A DNA stretch of 64,000 nucleotides from Pontibacter aquaedesilientis (GTDB lineage Bacteria > Bacteroidota > Bacteroidia > Cytophagales > Hymenobacteraceae): assembly GCF_014773225.1 (NCBI RefSeq), contig NZ_JACXAJ010000003.1:186001-250000 (forward strand), written 5' to 3'. This document shows positions 8,038 to 16,235 of this stretch, piece by piece. The notes under the pieces are model-generated. The model did no database searches. It saw nothing but the letters and a program-made list of their open reading frames with translations, and had not been told where the DNA came from. Position numbers and translations under genes: made by a program. The first letter of the stretch is position 1; each line of letters opens with the position of its first letter.

Positions 8038-8736
8038 ATGCAACATTTGCTGCTGCTTCATGGTGCCCTTGGCTCCGCAGAAACCCTTCAGCCGCTTCAG
8101 GAAGCACTTGCTCCGCACTATACGGTCCATACCCTGAATTTCTCAGGCCATGGCGGTGAGCCTTTGCCGCAGGCCCCTTTCCGGATAGAGCAGTTTGCTG
8201 CAGATGTGCTACGCTACCTCGATCGGTGCGATTTGCTACAAGTTGATGTGTTTGGATATAGCATGGGCGGTTATGTGGCGCTATACCTGGCGCTATATCA
8301 CCCGGCACGCATCAAGTGCGTATTCACGTTGGCTACCAAATTCGCCTGGTCTCCCGAAACGGCTGCGAAAGAGGTTAAGCTGCTACAGCCAGAGAAGATA
8401 CAGGAAAAAGTCCCTCAGTTTGCCTCCATGCTTGCGAAACGCCATGCACCAACCGACTGGCAGGACGTAGTACTGGGTACGGCAGACATGATGCAGCACC
8501 TCGGCCAACAACCCTTGCTCACAGCAGACACCTTACCCAATATTAATGCCCGGGTAAGAGTATGTGTAGGCGACCGCGATAACATGGTGAGCGTAGAAGA
8601 AACCTCCTGGGCTTTCCGTTTGCTATGCAACGGCAGCCTGCTGGTACTGCCTGATACCCGCCATCCCCTCGAAATGGCAGATACTAAGCGGCTACTGCAG
8701 GAGATCAGGCAATTCTTTGCCCCGCTTCCCGTTTAA
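8038..8736 (+). CDS. Alpha/beta-hydrolase family protein
   Basis: About 232 residues from the Met at 8038 (M-Q-H-L-L-L-L-H-G-A-L-G-S); the first 14 codons of the longer frame overlap the hairpin. The fold signatures are L-H-G-A-L-G-S (oxyanion loop, about residue 7), the nucleophile elbow G-Y-S-M-G-G-Y (Ser about 77), the acid in V-G-D-R-D-N-M-V and the His in D-T-R-H-P-L-E-M. All three catalytic residues are present, so an esterase, lipase or MenH-like activity is likely, but the substrate cannot be read from sequence. It is cytoplasmic, with no signal peptide. Confidence 0.88.
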   Translation: MQHLLLLHGALGSAETLQPLQEALAPHYTVHTLNFSGHGGEPLPQAPFRIEQFAADVLRYLDRCDLLQVDVFGYSMGGYVALYLALYHPARIKCVFTLATKFAWSPETAAKEVKLLQPEKIQEKVPQFASMLAKRHAPTDWQDVVLGTADMMQHLGQQPLLTADTLPNINARVRVCVGDRDNMVSVEETSWAFRLLCNGSLLVLPDTRHPLEMADTKRLLQEIRQFFAPLPV

Positions 8737-8776
8737 CCAATGTGCTACCACTATATCGACATACACTGTTATACCT

Positions 8777-9181
8777 ATGCGAACACTTACCTATTACACC
8801 TTTCTTTTACTCCTCATCCTGTTGGTGGCAGGAAGTGCCTGTACCAGCACTAACCCTGCAATAGGGCAACGCGGCTACACCGAAGAAGGGAAGGCCTCTT
8901 ATTATAGCAACAAGCTGCATGGCCGCAAAATGGCTAATGGCCAGCCTTATCACCGCAAAAAACTCACCGCCGCCCACCGCACCCTGCCGTTTGGCACCAA
9001 GGTGAAGATCACAAACCTGCAGACCCACAAATCAGTGAAGGTGAAAATTACGGACAGAGGCCCCTTCGTAAAAGGCCGGATCGTAGACCTATCGGAGGCG
9101 GCCGCCCGACGATTGGACTACATCAATGCAGGTATAGCACCCGTGAAAGTTAAAGTCGTGAAGCCTGCCCCGGCACGTTAA
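8777..9181 (+). CDS. RlpA-like septal ring lytic transglycosylase lipoprotein
   Basis: About 134 residues from the Met at 8777, which starts a lipoprotein signal ending in A-G-S-A-C. The mature part is one double-psi beta-barrel: E-G-K-A-S-Y-Y-S-N-K-L-H-G-R-K, M-A-N-G, T-A-A-H-R-T-L-P-F-G-T-K-V, and V-K-I-T-D-R-G-P-F. These are the RlpA signature blocks, including the catalytic Asp of T-D-R-G-P-F. RlpA proteins cut glycan strands lacking stem peptides at the division site. The C-terminal SPOR domain of classical RlpA is absent, so septal targeting must differ or be missing. Confidence 0.88.
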   Translation: MRTLTYYTFLLLLILLVAGSACTSTNPAIGQRGYTEEGKASYYSNKLHGRKMANGQPYHRKKLTAAHRTLPFGTKVKITNLQTHKSVKVKITDRGPFVKGRIVDLSEAAARRLDYINAGIAPVKVKVVKPAPAR

Positions 9182-9263
9182 ACTTCTGGCTAGCCCATTT
9201 AGCTTCAAAATAACACAACTTACTTACCCAGCCATTTTATTCACTAAATTATCCTACTCAATA

Positions 9264-9295
9264 TTTGTTATTCTGCATAATTCAGCCTAGTTTTG
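9264..9295 (+). promoter_or_regulatory. Consensus Bacteroidota promoter abutting start codon
   Basis: TTTG (9264-9267), a 20-bp spacer, then TAGTTTTG (9288-9295) matches the Bacteroidota -33/-7 consensus (TTTG, TAnnTTTG). Transcription should start near 9300, almost on the ATG at 9299, implying a leaderless mRNA or use of the next Met at 9326. Confidence 0.7.
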
Positions 9296-9298
9296 GGT

Positions 9299-9658
9299 AT
9301 GTTAAAAGAGTGGAGAACCGTTTCTATGGCAGCCTTTCTATCCGCCTTTCTATTGGTTGGACTGGTCTCGACGCCCTGCGCAGCGGTGTTGCATAATGGT
9401 TCGGACACATCTCAGGCGGCTGTAGAGCAAACTAAGGAAACCTCGGCAATTGCCTCTCCTAAGAATACCACAGCCCAACCGGCACCTCAGAAAAAGCAAA
9501 AGTCTATACTGGACGCAGAGGCACTGGAGAGTCCCTTCTCTTTTTTTAAAGATATGTCCTCCTCCGAGGAAGAAGAGAGTGAGATGAGCGCAAAATCAGG
9601 CGCAATTGTATTAGCCCTGAAGGTACTGGCGGCTACGCTGCTTTCCACCATCATGTAA
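9299..9658 (+). CDS. Hypothetical exported or membrane protein
   Basis: About 119 residues. The N-terminus has K/R residues and a hydrophobic stretch M-A-A-F-L-S-A-F-L-L-V-G-L ending near a Cys (T-P-C-A), like a signal peptide. The middle is low complexity, rich in Thr, Ala, Gln and Glu (S-S-S-E-E-E-E-S-E), and the end is a hydrophobic helix (I-V-L-A-L-K-V-L-A-A-T-L-L). No family is recognised. It starts at the ATG at 9299, or possibly 9326, because the promoter overlaps the first. A terminator follows 28 bp after the stop. Confidence 0.62.
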   Translation: MLKEWRTVSMAAFLSAFLLVGLVSTPCAAVLHNGSDTSQAAVEQTKETSAIASPKNTTAQPAPQKKQKSILDAEALESPFSFFKDMSSSEEEESEMSAKSGAIVLALKVLAATLLSTIM

Positions 9659-9686
9659 TTGAGCTTGCTCACTCCTTCAACTGACG

Positions 9687-9710
9687 GCTGATATTTTATC
9701 AGCTTTTTTT
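9687..9710 (+). terminator. Intrinsic terminator with T tract
   Basis: Stem GCTGATA (9687-9693)/TATCAGC (9697-9703), three-base loop, followed by seven T residues. It ends the gene at 9299-9658. Confidence 0.9.
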
Positions 9711-9756
9711 ATGCGCTATACCTTAAGATGCAGACTCCAATAGAAGTTTTCTGAGT

Positions 9757-10512
9757 CTAAATAAAGTCTGTCAAGAGTGCCAGTGCCAGGCCAAACAGGG
9801 TAGCCAGCAGTTTGTTCCGGTTGAAGCGGTGATCGGGACTTGTCTCGAAGAGGATAGTGGTGGAGATATGCAGGAAATTACCTGCCACCAAACCAGTAAG
9901 GGCCGTGAACACCACTCCGCTTCCCACTTGCTGCGCCAACAGCAAATTGCTCACGATTATACCCAGCGGTGCCCCAACGGCAAATATCAACAGCCACAGA
10001 AAAGCTTTCTTAAAAGACCCGATACGAGATAACAGCACAGACATAAGCGCAAAAGCCGCCGGCACATGGTGTATGGCTATACCTAGCAGCACTACATAAA
10101 AGTTGTCCCCGCCATGGCTGTGCCCCACATGCCTGCTATTGCCTTCCACCAGAATGCTGCCCTCCAAAAATGAATGGATAAACAAAGAGCCTAGTAACAG
10201 AAAAGGCATCGTGCCGACATGCTTGTGGCCGTGGCCGCTGCTGTGCATATGCCCATGCTCCACGCCATGCGAGAATATCTCCAACACCAACTGCAAAAAG
10301 AACCCGGCCAACACCCAGTAACCAATCAGATGCGGGTTCCGGTTGTTGAGCAGCACATCGGGCAACAGGTGTATGATTGTGATGGTAAAAAGGTAGGCTC
10401 CACTGAAAGCAAGCGCCATTTTCAGCCATTTGATGTTATCAGGCGGAAACACCTTTACCAGGAAGCTCGAAAGCACCACCGTAAAGAATAGGATAAGGAT
10501 GGCTATGATCAT
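9757..10512 (-). CDS. ZIP-family divalent metal transporter
   Basis: A 251-residue inner-membrane protein with about eight helices. The His-rich cytoplasmic loop between helices 3 and 4 (H-G-V-E-H-G-H-M-H-S-S-G-H-G-H-K-H) and the metal-site helices G-I-A-I-H-H-V-P-A-A-F (helix 4) and G-N-F-L-H-I-S-T-T-I (helix 5) are the ZIP hallmarks. Such proteins import Zn2+ or related divalent cations. A second His cluster (H-V-G-H-S-H-G-G) follows helix 3. The gene lies 6 bp downstream of the methyltransferase start-to-stop boundary, so the two are probably cotranscribed. Substrate specificity is not evident. Confidence 0.92.
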   Translation of the reverse strand: MIIAILILFFTVVLSSFLVKVFPPDNIKWLKMALAFSGAYLFTITIIHLLPDVLLNNRNPHLIGYWVLAGFFLQLVLEIFSHGVEHGHMHSSGHGHKHVGTMPFLLLGSLFIHSFLEGSILVEGNSRHVGHSHGGDNFYVVLLGIAIHHVPAAFALMSVLLSRIGSFKKAFLWLLIFAVGAPLGIIVSNLLLAQQVGSGVVFTALTGLVAGNFLHISTTILFETSPDHRFNRNKLLATLFGLALALLTDFI

Positions 10513-10518
10513 GGCCCT

Positions 10519-11253
10519 TTATTTTTTTAGCACAAAGATTATACGATCGCTGCTCTCACGCTCATAGGGGTTGAGCCGGTAGTCTCCAAATACGTCCACC
10601 AAACGCAACTGCACCATCCTGAAGTACTCCAGAAAATCCTCCTCACGCAGTGCTCTCACCCGCTCTTCGAACCTGAAATCCTGCCCTTTGTCACTGAAAC
10701 AGATCGTTTTGATGATAAAACCGTCTTCTACCCTGCGGCTTATGCGGAAGTTGATCCCTTTTACCTCTTTCTCTTCATGCGCCACCAGGTTCGCAATGGT
10801 ACGATCTGTGTTCATGAAGTCGATGACCAGTTTGCCGCCATGCTTTAGGGTAGCAGCTGTGGCATGCAGGGCCACTACATTTTCAGTCTCGTTGTTGAAG
10901 TAGCCGAAACTGGTAAACAGGTTCAGCACAAAGTCAAATGCCTCGGGTTGGTATACCTCCCGCATATCGTGCACGGCAAAATGCAGGCGCTCATTCTCAA
11001 ACTGGCTGGCGTACTGTATGCTTTGCTCTGAGAGGTCAACCCCGGTCACATCGTAGCCTTGCTGGTTCAGGTACAGGGAGTGGCGGCCTTTGCCACAGGC
11101 CAGGTCCAGGATCTTATGCTCAGGCTTTGGGTGAAGGTAGGCAAGCAAATTGTCCATAAACAGCCTGGCATCCCGGTCGTCCCGGTTACTGTAGAGGATG
11201 TGATAATACGGGGAGTCAAACCAGGTACTAAACCATTCTTCCTGTTCGGCCAT
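10519..11253 (-). CDS. Class I SAM-dependent methyltransferase
   Basis: About 244 residues from Met at 11253 (M-A-E-Q-E-E-W-F). The longer frame to 11283 would overlap the -7 box at 11281-11288, so the shorter start is favoured. The Rossmann SAM site is clear: motif I L-D-L-A-C-G-K-G-R-H-S at about residue 48, motif II V-T-G-V-D-L-S-E-Q-S, then D-F-V-L-N-L-F-T-S-F-G-Y-F as motif IV. The F-T-S-F-G-Y-F-x-x-E/D block is typical of a broad small-molecule methyltransferase family. The acceptor is unknown. It precedes the ZIP transporter gene by 6 bp. Confidence 0.88.
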   Translation of the reverse strand: MAEQEEWFSTWFDSPYYHILYSNRDDRDARLFMDNLLAYLHPKPEHKILDLACGKGRHSLYLNQQGYDVTGVDLSEQSIQYASQFENERLHFAVHDMREVYQPEAFDFVLNLFTSFGYFNNETENVVALHATAATLKHGGKLVIDFMNTDRTIANLVAHEEKEVKGINFRISRRVEDGFIIKTICFSDKGQDFRFEERVRALREEDFLEYFRMVQLRLVDVFGDYRLNPYERESSDRIIFVLKK

Positions 11254-11280
11254 AGGTGCTGTGTAAAAGCAATAAGGTTG

Positions 11281-11288
11281 CAAATATA
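11281..11288 (-). promoter_or_regulatory. Bacteroidota -7 box for methyltransferase operon
   Basis: On the minus strand the sequence reads TATATTTG, a full TAnnTTTG match, about 28 bp upstream of the ATG at 11253. No clear -33 TTTG is seen. Confidence 0.6.
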
Positions 11289-11367
11289 CCTTTTATTTTA
11301 TTTCGGAACACAGGTATACGGAGCGCCACACACTGGGTATGGTTACCAATGTATATGTCCATAAAAA

Positions 11368-11404
11368 AACCTGCCGCTGCTGTAGCTTACAGCAGCGGCA
11401 GGTT
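11368..11404 (-). terminator. Intrinsic terminator of small lipoprotein gene
   Basis: A 17-bp perfect stem (11368-11384 with 11388-11404, loop GCT) is followed on the minus strand by a T run. Confidence 0.92.
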
Positions 11405-11421
11405 CGTTGTGCAAAAAAGAA

Positions 11422-11721
11422 CTAGTCCTTGTCTGCGCCTTCTGGTAAAGTAGTGGCAGACGTAGGAATGCTGTCGCCTTTCTCGATTGTGTTTACGCCT
11501 GCATCATGGTTTGGCATTAACTGGTCGTGGCCGGCTTCCTGACCATGGGCTGCATGACCTTGTTCTCCCGCTGCATCAGACACATTGTAAGTGCTGCGCA
11601 TACCTGCAGGTACCGTGCTTACTGATGCCTTGGTGCTTGGTCTCTGATCAGAAGAGGTTCCGCACGAAATCATAAACAAGCCACAAACTGCGGTAAATAC
11701 TGCTAATACGTTCTTATTCAT
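11422..11721 (-). CDS. Small lipoprotein, unknown function
   Basis: A 99-residue lipoprotein: signal peptide with lipobox M-I-S-C-G (Cys about 20). The mature part is hydrophilic, His/Asp/Glu-rich and probably disordered (G-H-A-A-H-G-Q-E-A-G-H-D). Its His content could suit metal binding, but nothing else supports that. It is monocistronic with its own terminator. Confidence 0.72.
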   Translation of the reverse strand: MNKNVLAVFTAVCGLFMISCGTSSDQRPSTKASVSTVPAGMRSTYNVSDAAGEQGHAAHGQEAGHDQLMPNHDAGVNTIEKGDSIPTSATTLPEGADKD

Positions 11722-11825
11722 CTCTTTTTTGGGTTATACTTCTTGTATTCAATATGCTACTGATTAAAGCAGTAGCATGGCAAATTTTATATTACGGCAA
11801 GCTGGCTGCCGGAGGTTAATATCAC

Positions 11826-12410
11826 TTAGGCGATCAGGTTTTTGCGGCGCAGCAGCGACTCCAGCAACTTGATATCGTTGGGGCTGTTGAAGATCCGGAA
11901 CGGCAGCATCACAAATATCGGGGCCTGAAACGTTTTTGCCAGCCAGCCTTTCCAGCCGCCTGGCAGTTGCGCCTCAGTTGGCGGCTTCAGCCACAACAGG
12001 TATGACTCGCCCTTACGCTCGGCAGCTCCAATCATATCCCAAGTTAGGGTCATGCCCTCACGCTCATTGCGCTTCAGCAGGATCTGACGTGCGTCTATCT
12101 CATAACTCAGTTTCTCAAACAGCGGATTACCCTGCTCCATCTGCGTTACGCCCATTACCTGGGCCGAGCGGAGCAGCACGAAGATTAGCGTTACCAATAC
12201 GGCAGCCACTACCCACCACCAAGAGAAATTAAATACTGCCGGCAAAAGCAATAGCACCAGTGGGATAAGGGCCATCCACCAGTCACGGCGCCACACCTTG
12301 GCCAAGGCTATACCTGTAAATGTGTTTTTCTCCAGCTGGTACTTCTTGGTACGGATGGCATTGGGGGCAGCACCCGGCTGCATCCGGTAACGTTGATTTG
12401 GTTGTTGCAT
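11826..12410 (-). CDS. YcxB-like membrane protein
   Basis: A 194-residue protein. A cytoplasmic N-terminal segment is followed by two adjacent membrane helices (about residues 45-60 and 63-80: A-L-I-P-L-V-L-L-L-L-P and W-W-W-V-V-A-A-V-L-V). A C-terminal soluble beta domain follows, with L-L-K-R-N-E-R-E-G, T-W-D-M-I and F-V-M-L-P-F-R-I-F. Two helices followed by this PH-like domain fit the YcxB-like family (function unknown). The gene follows nadC with a 52-bp gap and may share its transcript. Confidence 0.68.
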   Translation of the reverse strand: MQQPNQRYRMQPGAAPNAIRTKKYQLEKNTFTGIALAKVWRRDWWMALIPLVLLLLPAVFNFSWWWVVAAVLVTLIFVLLRSAQVMGVTQMEQGNPLFEKLSYEIDARQILLKRNEREGMTLTWDMIGAAERKGESYLLWLKPPTEAQLPGGWKGWLAKTFQAPIFVMLPFRIFNSPNDIKLLESLLRRKNLIA

Positions 12411-12462
12411 AAAATATTAAGATATAAAATCCTGGCGCTAAGGCCGGGCAAGATAAAACAAA

Positions 12463-13320
12463 TTAATAGGCTTTCAGGCTCAGGTCCATGCTCTTGATGG
12501 AGTGCGTCAGTGCACCCACCGAGATAAAGTCCACGCCGCACTTGGCTACATCCGCTATCGTGGCTTCTGTAATACCGCCAGATGCCTCCGTTTCGAAACG
12601 ACCATCTATCAAAGCCACTGCCTCGCGCATCAGCACCGGCGACATGTTGTCGAGCATGATGCGGGCTATACCTCCGGTTTCCAGTGCTTCTTTCACCTCC
12701 TCCAGGTTACGGGTCTCTACCTCTATGCGCAAGTCTTTCCCTTTGGCCTTCAGGTAACGGTGTGTGGCCTCTATTGCCTCGCGTATACCTCCGGCGTAAT
12801 CCACATGGTTATCCTTTAGAATGATCATATCGAATAGCCCGAAGCGGTGGTTCACGCCGCCGCCTATCAGTACCGCCCATTTTTCCATCATCCTGAAATT
12901 AGGGGTGGTTTTGCGGGTATCGAGCAACTTGGCCTTTGTTCCGGCGATCAGGCTGTTCAGGTAATGGGTATAGGTGGCAATACCGCTCATGCGCTGCATG
13001 CAGTTCAGCACGAGTCGTTCGGCCGTGAGGATGGACTGCGCTTTGCCTTTTACAGTGAGCGCCACATCGCCATACTTCACTACGGCACCGTCCTGCAGCA
13101 GCACTTCTACCTGCAGGTCAGTGTCAACCTGCTTAAAAATATAGCCGGCCAGCTCTACGCCAGCCAGTATGCCCTCGCCCTTCACCAGCAGGCGTGCCTG
13201 GTTCTGGGCCTCGTTCGGTATAGAAGCCAGCGACGAGTGGTCGCCATCGCCTACATCCTCGGCCAGAGCCCTGGATATAAACTCGGCTATGCTTTGTTCG
13301 GTCAGGTATGTTGCTTTCAC
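12463..13320 (-). CDS. nadC: Nicotinate-nucleotide diphosphorylase (carboxylating)
   Basis: A 285-residue quinolinate phosphoribosyltransferase. It converts quinolinate and PRPP to nicotinate mononucleotide, CO2 and PPi in de novo NAD synthesis. The family signatures are all present: E-D-V-G-D-G-D-H-S-S, R-L-V-L-N-C-M-Q-R-M-S-G-I-A-T, L-D-T-R-K-T-T-P, K-W-A-V-L-I-G-G-G, H-R-F-G-L-F-D-M-I-I-L-K-D-N-H, E-V-E-T-R-N, I-M-L-D-N-M-S and E-A-S-G-G-I. The length is normal. It lies between the DUF4783 gene upstream and the YcxB-like gene downstream on the same strand. Confidence 0.97.
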   Translation of the reverse strand: MKATYLTEQSIAEFISRALAEDVGDGDHSSLASIPNEAQNQARLLVKGEGILAGVELAGYIFKQVDTDLQVEVLLQDGAVVKYGDVALTVKGKAQSILTAERLVLNCMQRMSGIATYTHYLNSLIAGTKAKLLDTRKTTPNFRMMEKWAVLIGGGVNHRFGLFDMIILKDNHVDYAGGIREAIEATHRYLKAKGKDLRIEVETRNLEEVKEALETGGIARIMLDNMSPVLMREAVALIDGRFETEASGGITEATIADVAKCGVDFISVGALTHSIKSMDLSLKAY

Positions 13321-13336
13321 GGTGCAAAAATAAAAA

Positions 13337-13362
13337 AAGGCCCGGTATATATCCCGGGCCTT
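13337..13362 (-). terminator. Hairpin between DUF4783 gene and nadC
   Basis: Arms AAGGCCCGG (13337-13345) and CCGGGCCTT (13354-13362), eight-base loop. On the minus strand a long T run follows, so it can end the DUF4783 transcript ahead of nadC. Confidence 0.85.
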
Positions 13363-13386
13363 GCTAAAAATCTCACTATTATCTTC

Positions 13387-13809
13387 TTAATCTTTTATAA
13401 AGTCGATGGAATGGATCAGGAATTTGCCTCCCGTATCCTTCACACGGATCAAAACGGTGTAAGAACCATTGCGATGCGTATAGGTACCGATCACATAGCG
13501 CTTGTCCTTCTTCACTGATTCACTGGGTGTAGGAAAATTATAGGCAAAGCCCGTTGGAGGGTATTTACTGAAGAAGTTCTTCATCACAAACTCTGCCTGC
13601 GTTTTGCTGTAATCCGTTGACTTCTCATCTGCAAAAGACAAACTTACCTTGCTGTCGAAGTGCCTGGCCAGGTCCTTGGCCGATCCAACCCGCAGGGCTG
13701 TCTCTACGCCATCAAATACATCCTTTTGGGCAGCAGCCTGTCCAACGGAAAGCAAAGTGGTAATCAGAGCCAGAAAAAGTACTACAGCAATGTTTTTGAA
13801 GTTTTTCAT
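13387..13809 (-). CDS. DUF4783 family exported protein
   Basis: About 140 residues from the Met at 13809, which begins the signal peptide M-K-N-F-K-N-I-A-V-V-L-F-L-A-L and ends at A-A-A-Q. The longer frame adds 18 residues without a better signal. The mature part has the DUF4783 pattern: V-F-D-G-V-E-T-A-L-R-V-G-S, H-F-D-S-K-V-S-L-S, Q-A-E-F-V-M-K-N-F-F, R-Y-V-I-G-T-Y and a final I-H-S-I-D-F-I. This NTF2-like family lies beside nadC in many Bacteroidota. It is probably periplasmic, with no known reaction. Confidence 0.85.
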   Translation of the reverse strand: MKNFKNIAVVLFLALITTLLSVGQAAAQKDVFDGVETALRVGSAKDLARHFDSKVSLSFADEKSTDYSKTQAEFVMKNFFSKYPPTGFAYNFPTPSESVKKDKRYVIGTYTHRNGSYTVLIRVKDTGGKFLIHSIDFIKD

Positions 13810-13984
13810 AAAGTTAGTGTGTAATCTCATCCTGTCAGTAGCTAAAACTATGCCAACAAGCATCCCTGCGTCCGGACTTTAAATTTAAGAGTATTATTCG
13901 ATATTGAAAGGAATAACGGTATAGAAGGTATAACGTTTATTTTGAATAATAAGCCTTAGCCAAGGCAGGCACCGGAGATTGTTT

Positions 13985-13992
13985 TATATTTG
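13985..13992 (+). promoter_or_regulatory. TATATTTG -7 box touching the gpmI start
   Basis: The sequence is a full TAnnTTTG match, five bases before the ATG at 13997, so transcription should start at or just after the start codon. No TTTG is found at the right upstream spacing. Confidence 0.55.
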
Positions 13993-13996
13993 CAGT

Positions 13997-15538
13997 ATGG
14001 ATAAAAAGGTAATGCTAGTAATACTGGATGGCTGGGGAATTGCCACTAATCCAGAGGTTTCGGCTATACACAAGGCCAACACGCCATTTGTTGACGCCAT
14101 CATGAACCAATACCCTACTTCTACGCTGCAGGCCTCAGGCGAAGCGGTGGGATTGCCCGAGGGACAGATGGGCAACTCGGAGGTGGGGCACATGAATCTT
14201 GGGGCGGGCCGTGTGGTGTACCAGGATTTGGTACGCATTAACAAAACCATTGCTGAGCATAAACTGGCGGCCATGCCGGCCCTTTCGGATGGCTATACCT
14301 ATGCCAAAGAAAATAACAAGGATGTACACCTGATCGGGCTGCTGTCGGACGGTGGCGTGCACTCCCATATCGAGCACCTCAAGGCACTCTGCACGGCTGC
14401 GGCTGACCACGGACTACGCAACGTATACATCCATGCTTTCACCGACGGCCGTGATACCGACCCGAAGGGGGGAGTGAAGTACATCAACGAACTGGAGCAG
14501 CACCTGGAAAACACTACCGGTTCCATTGCCTCCATTATCGGCCGCTATTACGCCATGGACCGCGACAACCGCTGGGAACGCGTAAAACTGGCCTATGACC
14601 TGCTCGTGCACGGCAAAGGCACTGCTTCCCAGAATCTTATCAAATCGGTGTTGGACTCCTATAACGCTGGTGTGACCGATGAATTTATCCAGCCGATCGT
14701 GAAGGTGAACGATGAGCAGCAGCCTATCGCTACCATTAAGGACGGCGATGTGGTGATCTGCTTCAATTTCCGCACAGACCGTGGCCGTGAGATTACGCAG
14801 GCGCTCACCCAGCAGGACTACCCGGAGCAGAACATGTACAAGCTCAACCTACGCTACATCACCATGACCAACTACGATGATACCTTCTTGGGCGTGGATG
14901 CGATCTTTGATAAAGACAACCTGAACAATACTTTGGGCGAGGTCATTGCCAAAGCCGGCAAAAAGCAGATTCGGATAGCGGAGACAGAAAAATACCCACA
15001 CGTAACCTTCTTCTTCTCTGGTGGACGCGAAGTTCCTTTCGAAGGCGAGAAGCGCCTGCTTTGCCCTTCGCCGAAAGTGGCCACCTACGACCTGCAGCCC
15101 GAGATGAGCGCCTATGATATACGGGACGCCATTGTGCCGGAGCTGCAAAACAAGACGGCTGACTTTATCTGCCTCAATTTCGCCAACCCCGACATGGTAG
15201 GCCATACCGGCGTGTTTGAAGCGGCTGTAAAAGCCTGCGAAGTGGTAGACGAATGCACACAAGCCATCGTAACGGCCGCGCTAGAAAACGATTATGACGT
15301 CATCGTGATAGCCGACCATGGCAATGCGGACTACATGATCAATCCGGATGGCACGCCGAACACAGCACACACCACTAACCTGGTGCCTTTCGTGCTGGCG
15401 AGCAAGGATTACAAAGGCACACTTAAATCAGGCAGACTAGGCGACATCGCCCCGACTATCCTTGATCTGATGGGTATAGAACAGCCAGTTGAAATGACTG
15501 GTGAGTCACTGTTACAAAGAAACGAAGCAATTGGGTAG
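13997..15538 (+). CDS. gpmI: 2,3-bisphosphoglycerate-independent phosphoglycerate mutase
   Basis: About 513 residues from Met at 13997 (M-D-K-K-V-M-L-V-I-L-D-G-W-G). It interconverts 3- and 2-phosphoglycerate in glycolysis and needs Mn2+. The alkaline-phosphatase-type metal site is visible: D-G-W-G, the phosphoserine loop Q-M-G-N-S-E-V-G-H-M-N (Ser about 62), D-G-R-D-T-D-P, R-Y-Y-A-M-D-R-D, C-F-N-F-R-T-D-R, F-A-N-P-D-M-V-G-H-T and I-A-D-H-G-N-A-D. Length is typical. The stop overlaps the start region of the next lipoprotein gene. Confidence 0.97.
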   Translation: MDKKVMLVILDGWGIATNPEVSAIHKANTPFVDAIMNQYPTSTLQASGEAVGLPEGQMGNSEVGHMNLGAGRVVYQDLVRINKTIAEHKLAAMPALSDGYTYAKENNKDVHLIGLLSDGGVHSHIEHLKALCTAAADHGLRNVYIHAFTDGRDTDPKGGVKYINELEQHLENTTGSIASIIGRYYAMDRDNRWERVKLAYDLLVHGKGTASQNLIKSVLDSYNAGVTDEFIQPIVKVNDEQQPIATIKDGDVVICFNFRTDRGREITQALTQQDYPEQNMYKLNLRYITMTNYDDTFLGVDAIFDKDNLNNTLGEVIAKAGKKQIRIAETEKYPHVTFFFSGGREVPFEGEKRLLCPSPKVATYDLQPEMSAYDIRDAIVPELQNKTADFICLNFANPDMVGHTGVFEAAVKACEVVDECTQAIVTAALENDYDVIVIADHGNADYMINPDGTPNTAHTTNLVPFVLASKDYKGTLKSGRLGDIAPTILDLMGIEQPVEMTGESLLQRNEAIG

Positions 15539-16106
15539 GTATAACATCATCGGATTTTTGGCCCTGCTCTGGGCTGCGGTAGCTTGTGAGCGGCCTGTAC
15601 CTCCCGTTTCTGACGGAGAGAAGGCCGCTTACAACCTTACTGGCTATTTGCAACAACAAGCCCAACGCCTGCAAGCCGAAAAGCCTATGGTCCTGAAGTC
15701 TGTTAAGACGCAGAACAAACCCACCGAAACCATTGAAACCAGCGATGTGGATTGGGAGAAGGAGCTTTCCATTTTCCAGGAAGTGGACCTTAGCCGCCCA
15801 GCCCTTCGGGACTTTTACCAGGAGCAGCAACAGACTTTGCCCAATGGCAGCACGATCACCGTTTTCTTAAAATCAGAGGACGCAGCTGCACCGGTAGAGC
15901 AACTTGTGCTTACCGTATCGCCTTTTCAAAAGCTGGAGCACCTGGAGGCGGTGGTGCTTGAAGAAAACATACTCTTCTACTCTAAAAGAAAAATAACGCT
16001 TACCGCTGAGTCCGGCACAGGGAATGTGTCCGGCTACCGTGTCGAGGGTGTGCAAAAGCTTATATTCGGCGACTCCCTGCACTATCGCATCGACGCAAAC
16101 CTGTAA
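15531..16106 (+). CDS. Lipoprotein of unknown function
   Basis: About 191 residues if translation starts at the TTG at 15531, which places G-R-Y-N-I-I-G-F-L-A-L-L-W-A-A-V-A-C as a lipoprotein signal; a GTG start at 15501 is the alternative. Either start overlaps the end of gpmI, so the two are probably translationally coupled. The mature protein is charged, with a beta-rich C-terminal half (I-T-V-F-L-K-S, L-V-L-T-V-S-P-F, Y-R-V-E-G-V-Q-K-L-I-F-G-D). It resembles lipoproteins found after gpmI in related bacteria, but no family is named with confidence. Confidence 0.72.
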   Translation: MGRYNIIGFLALLWAAVACERPVPPVSDGEKAAYNLTGYLQQQAQRLQAEKPMVLKSVKTQNKPTETIETSDVDWEKELSIFQEVDLSRPALRDFYQEQQQTLPNGSTITVFLKSEDAAAPVEQLVLTVSPFQKLEHLEAVVLEENILFYSKRKITLTAESGTGNVSGYRVEGVQKLIFGDSLHYRIDANL

Positions 16107-16235
16107 GTTTTCGCTCCGGGGCCACACTTACCCACCCGCTATACCTTTTTCAGCGTTAATTTCAGTATATTGCTATTCTAAGCCACTCATGGCTTGCAAG
16201 TTAGAGCTGGGTGGCTTCTGCTGCCTGCTTAGTTT

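Noticed and set aside
9293..9298. TTG start of the hypothetical protein
   Set aside because: It lies inside the -7 promoter box, so it would not be transcribed.
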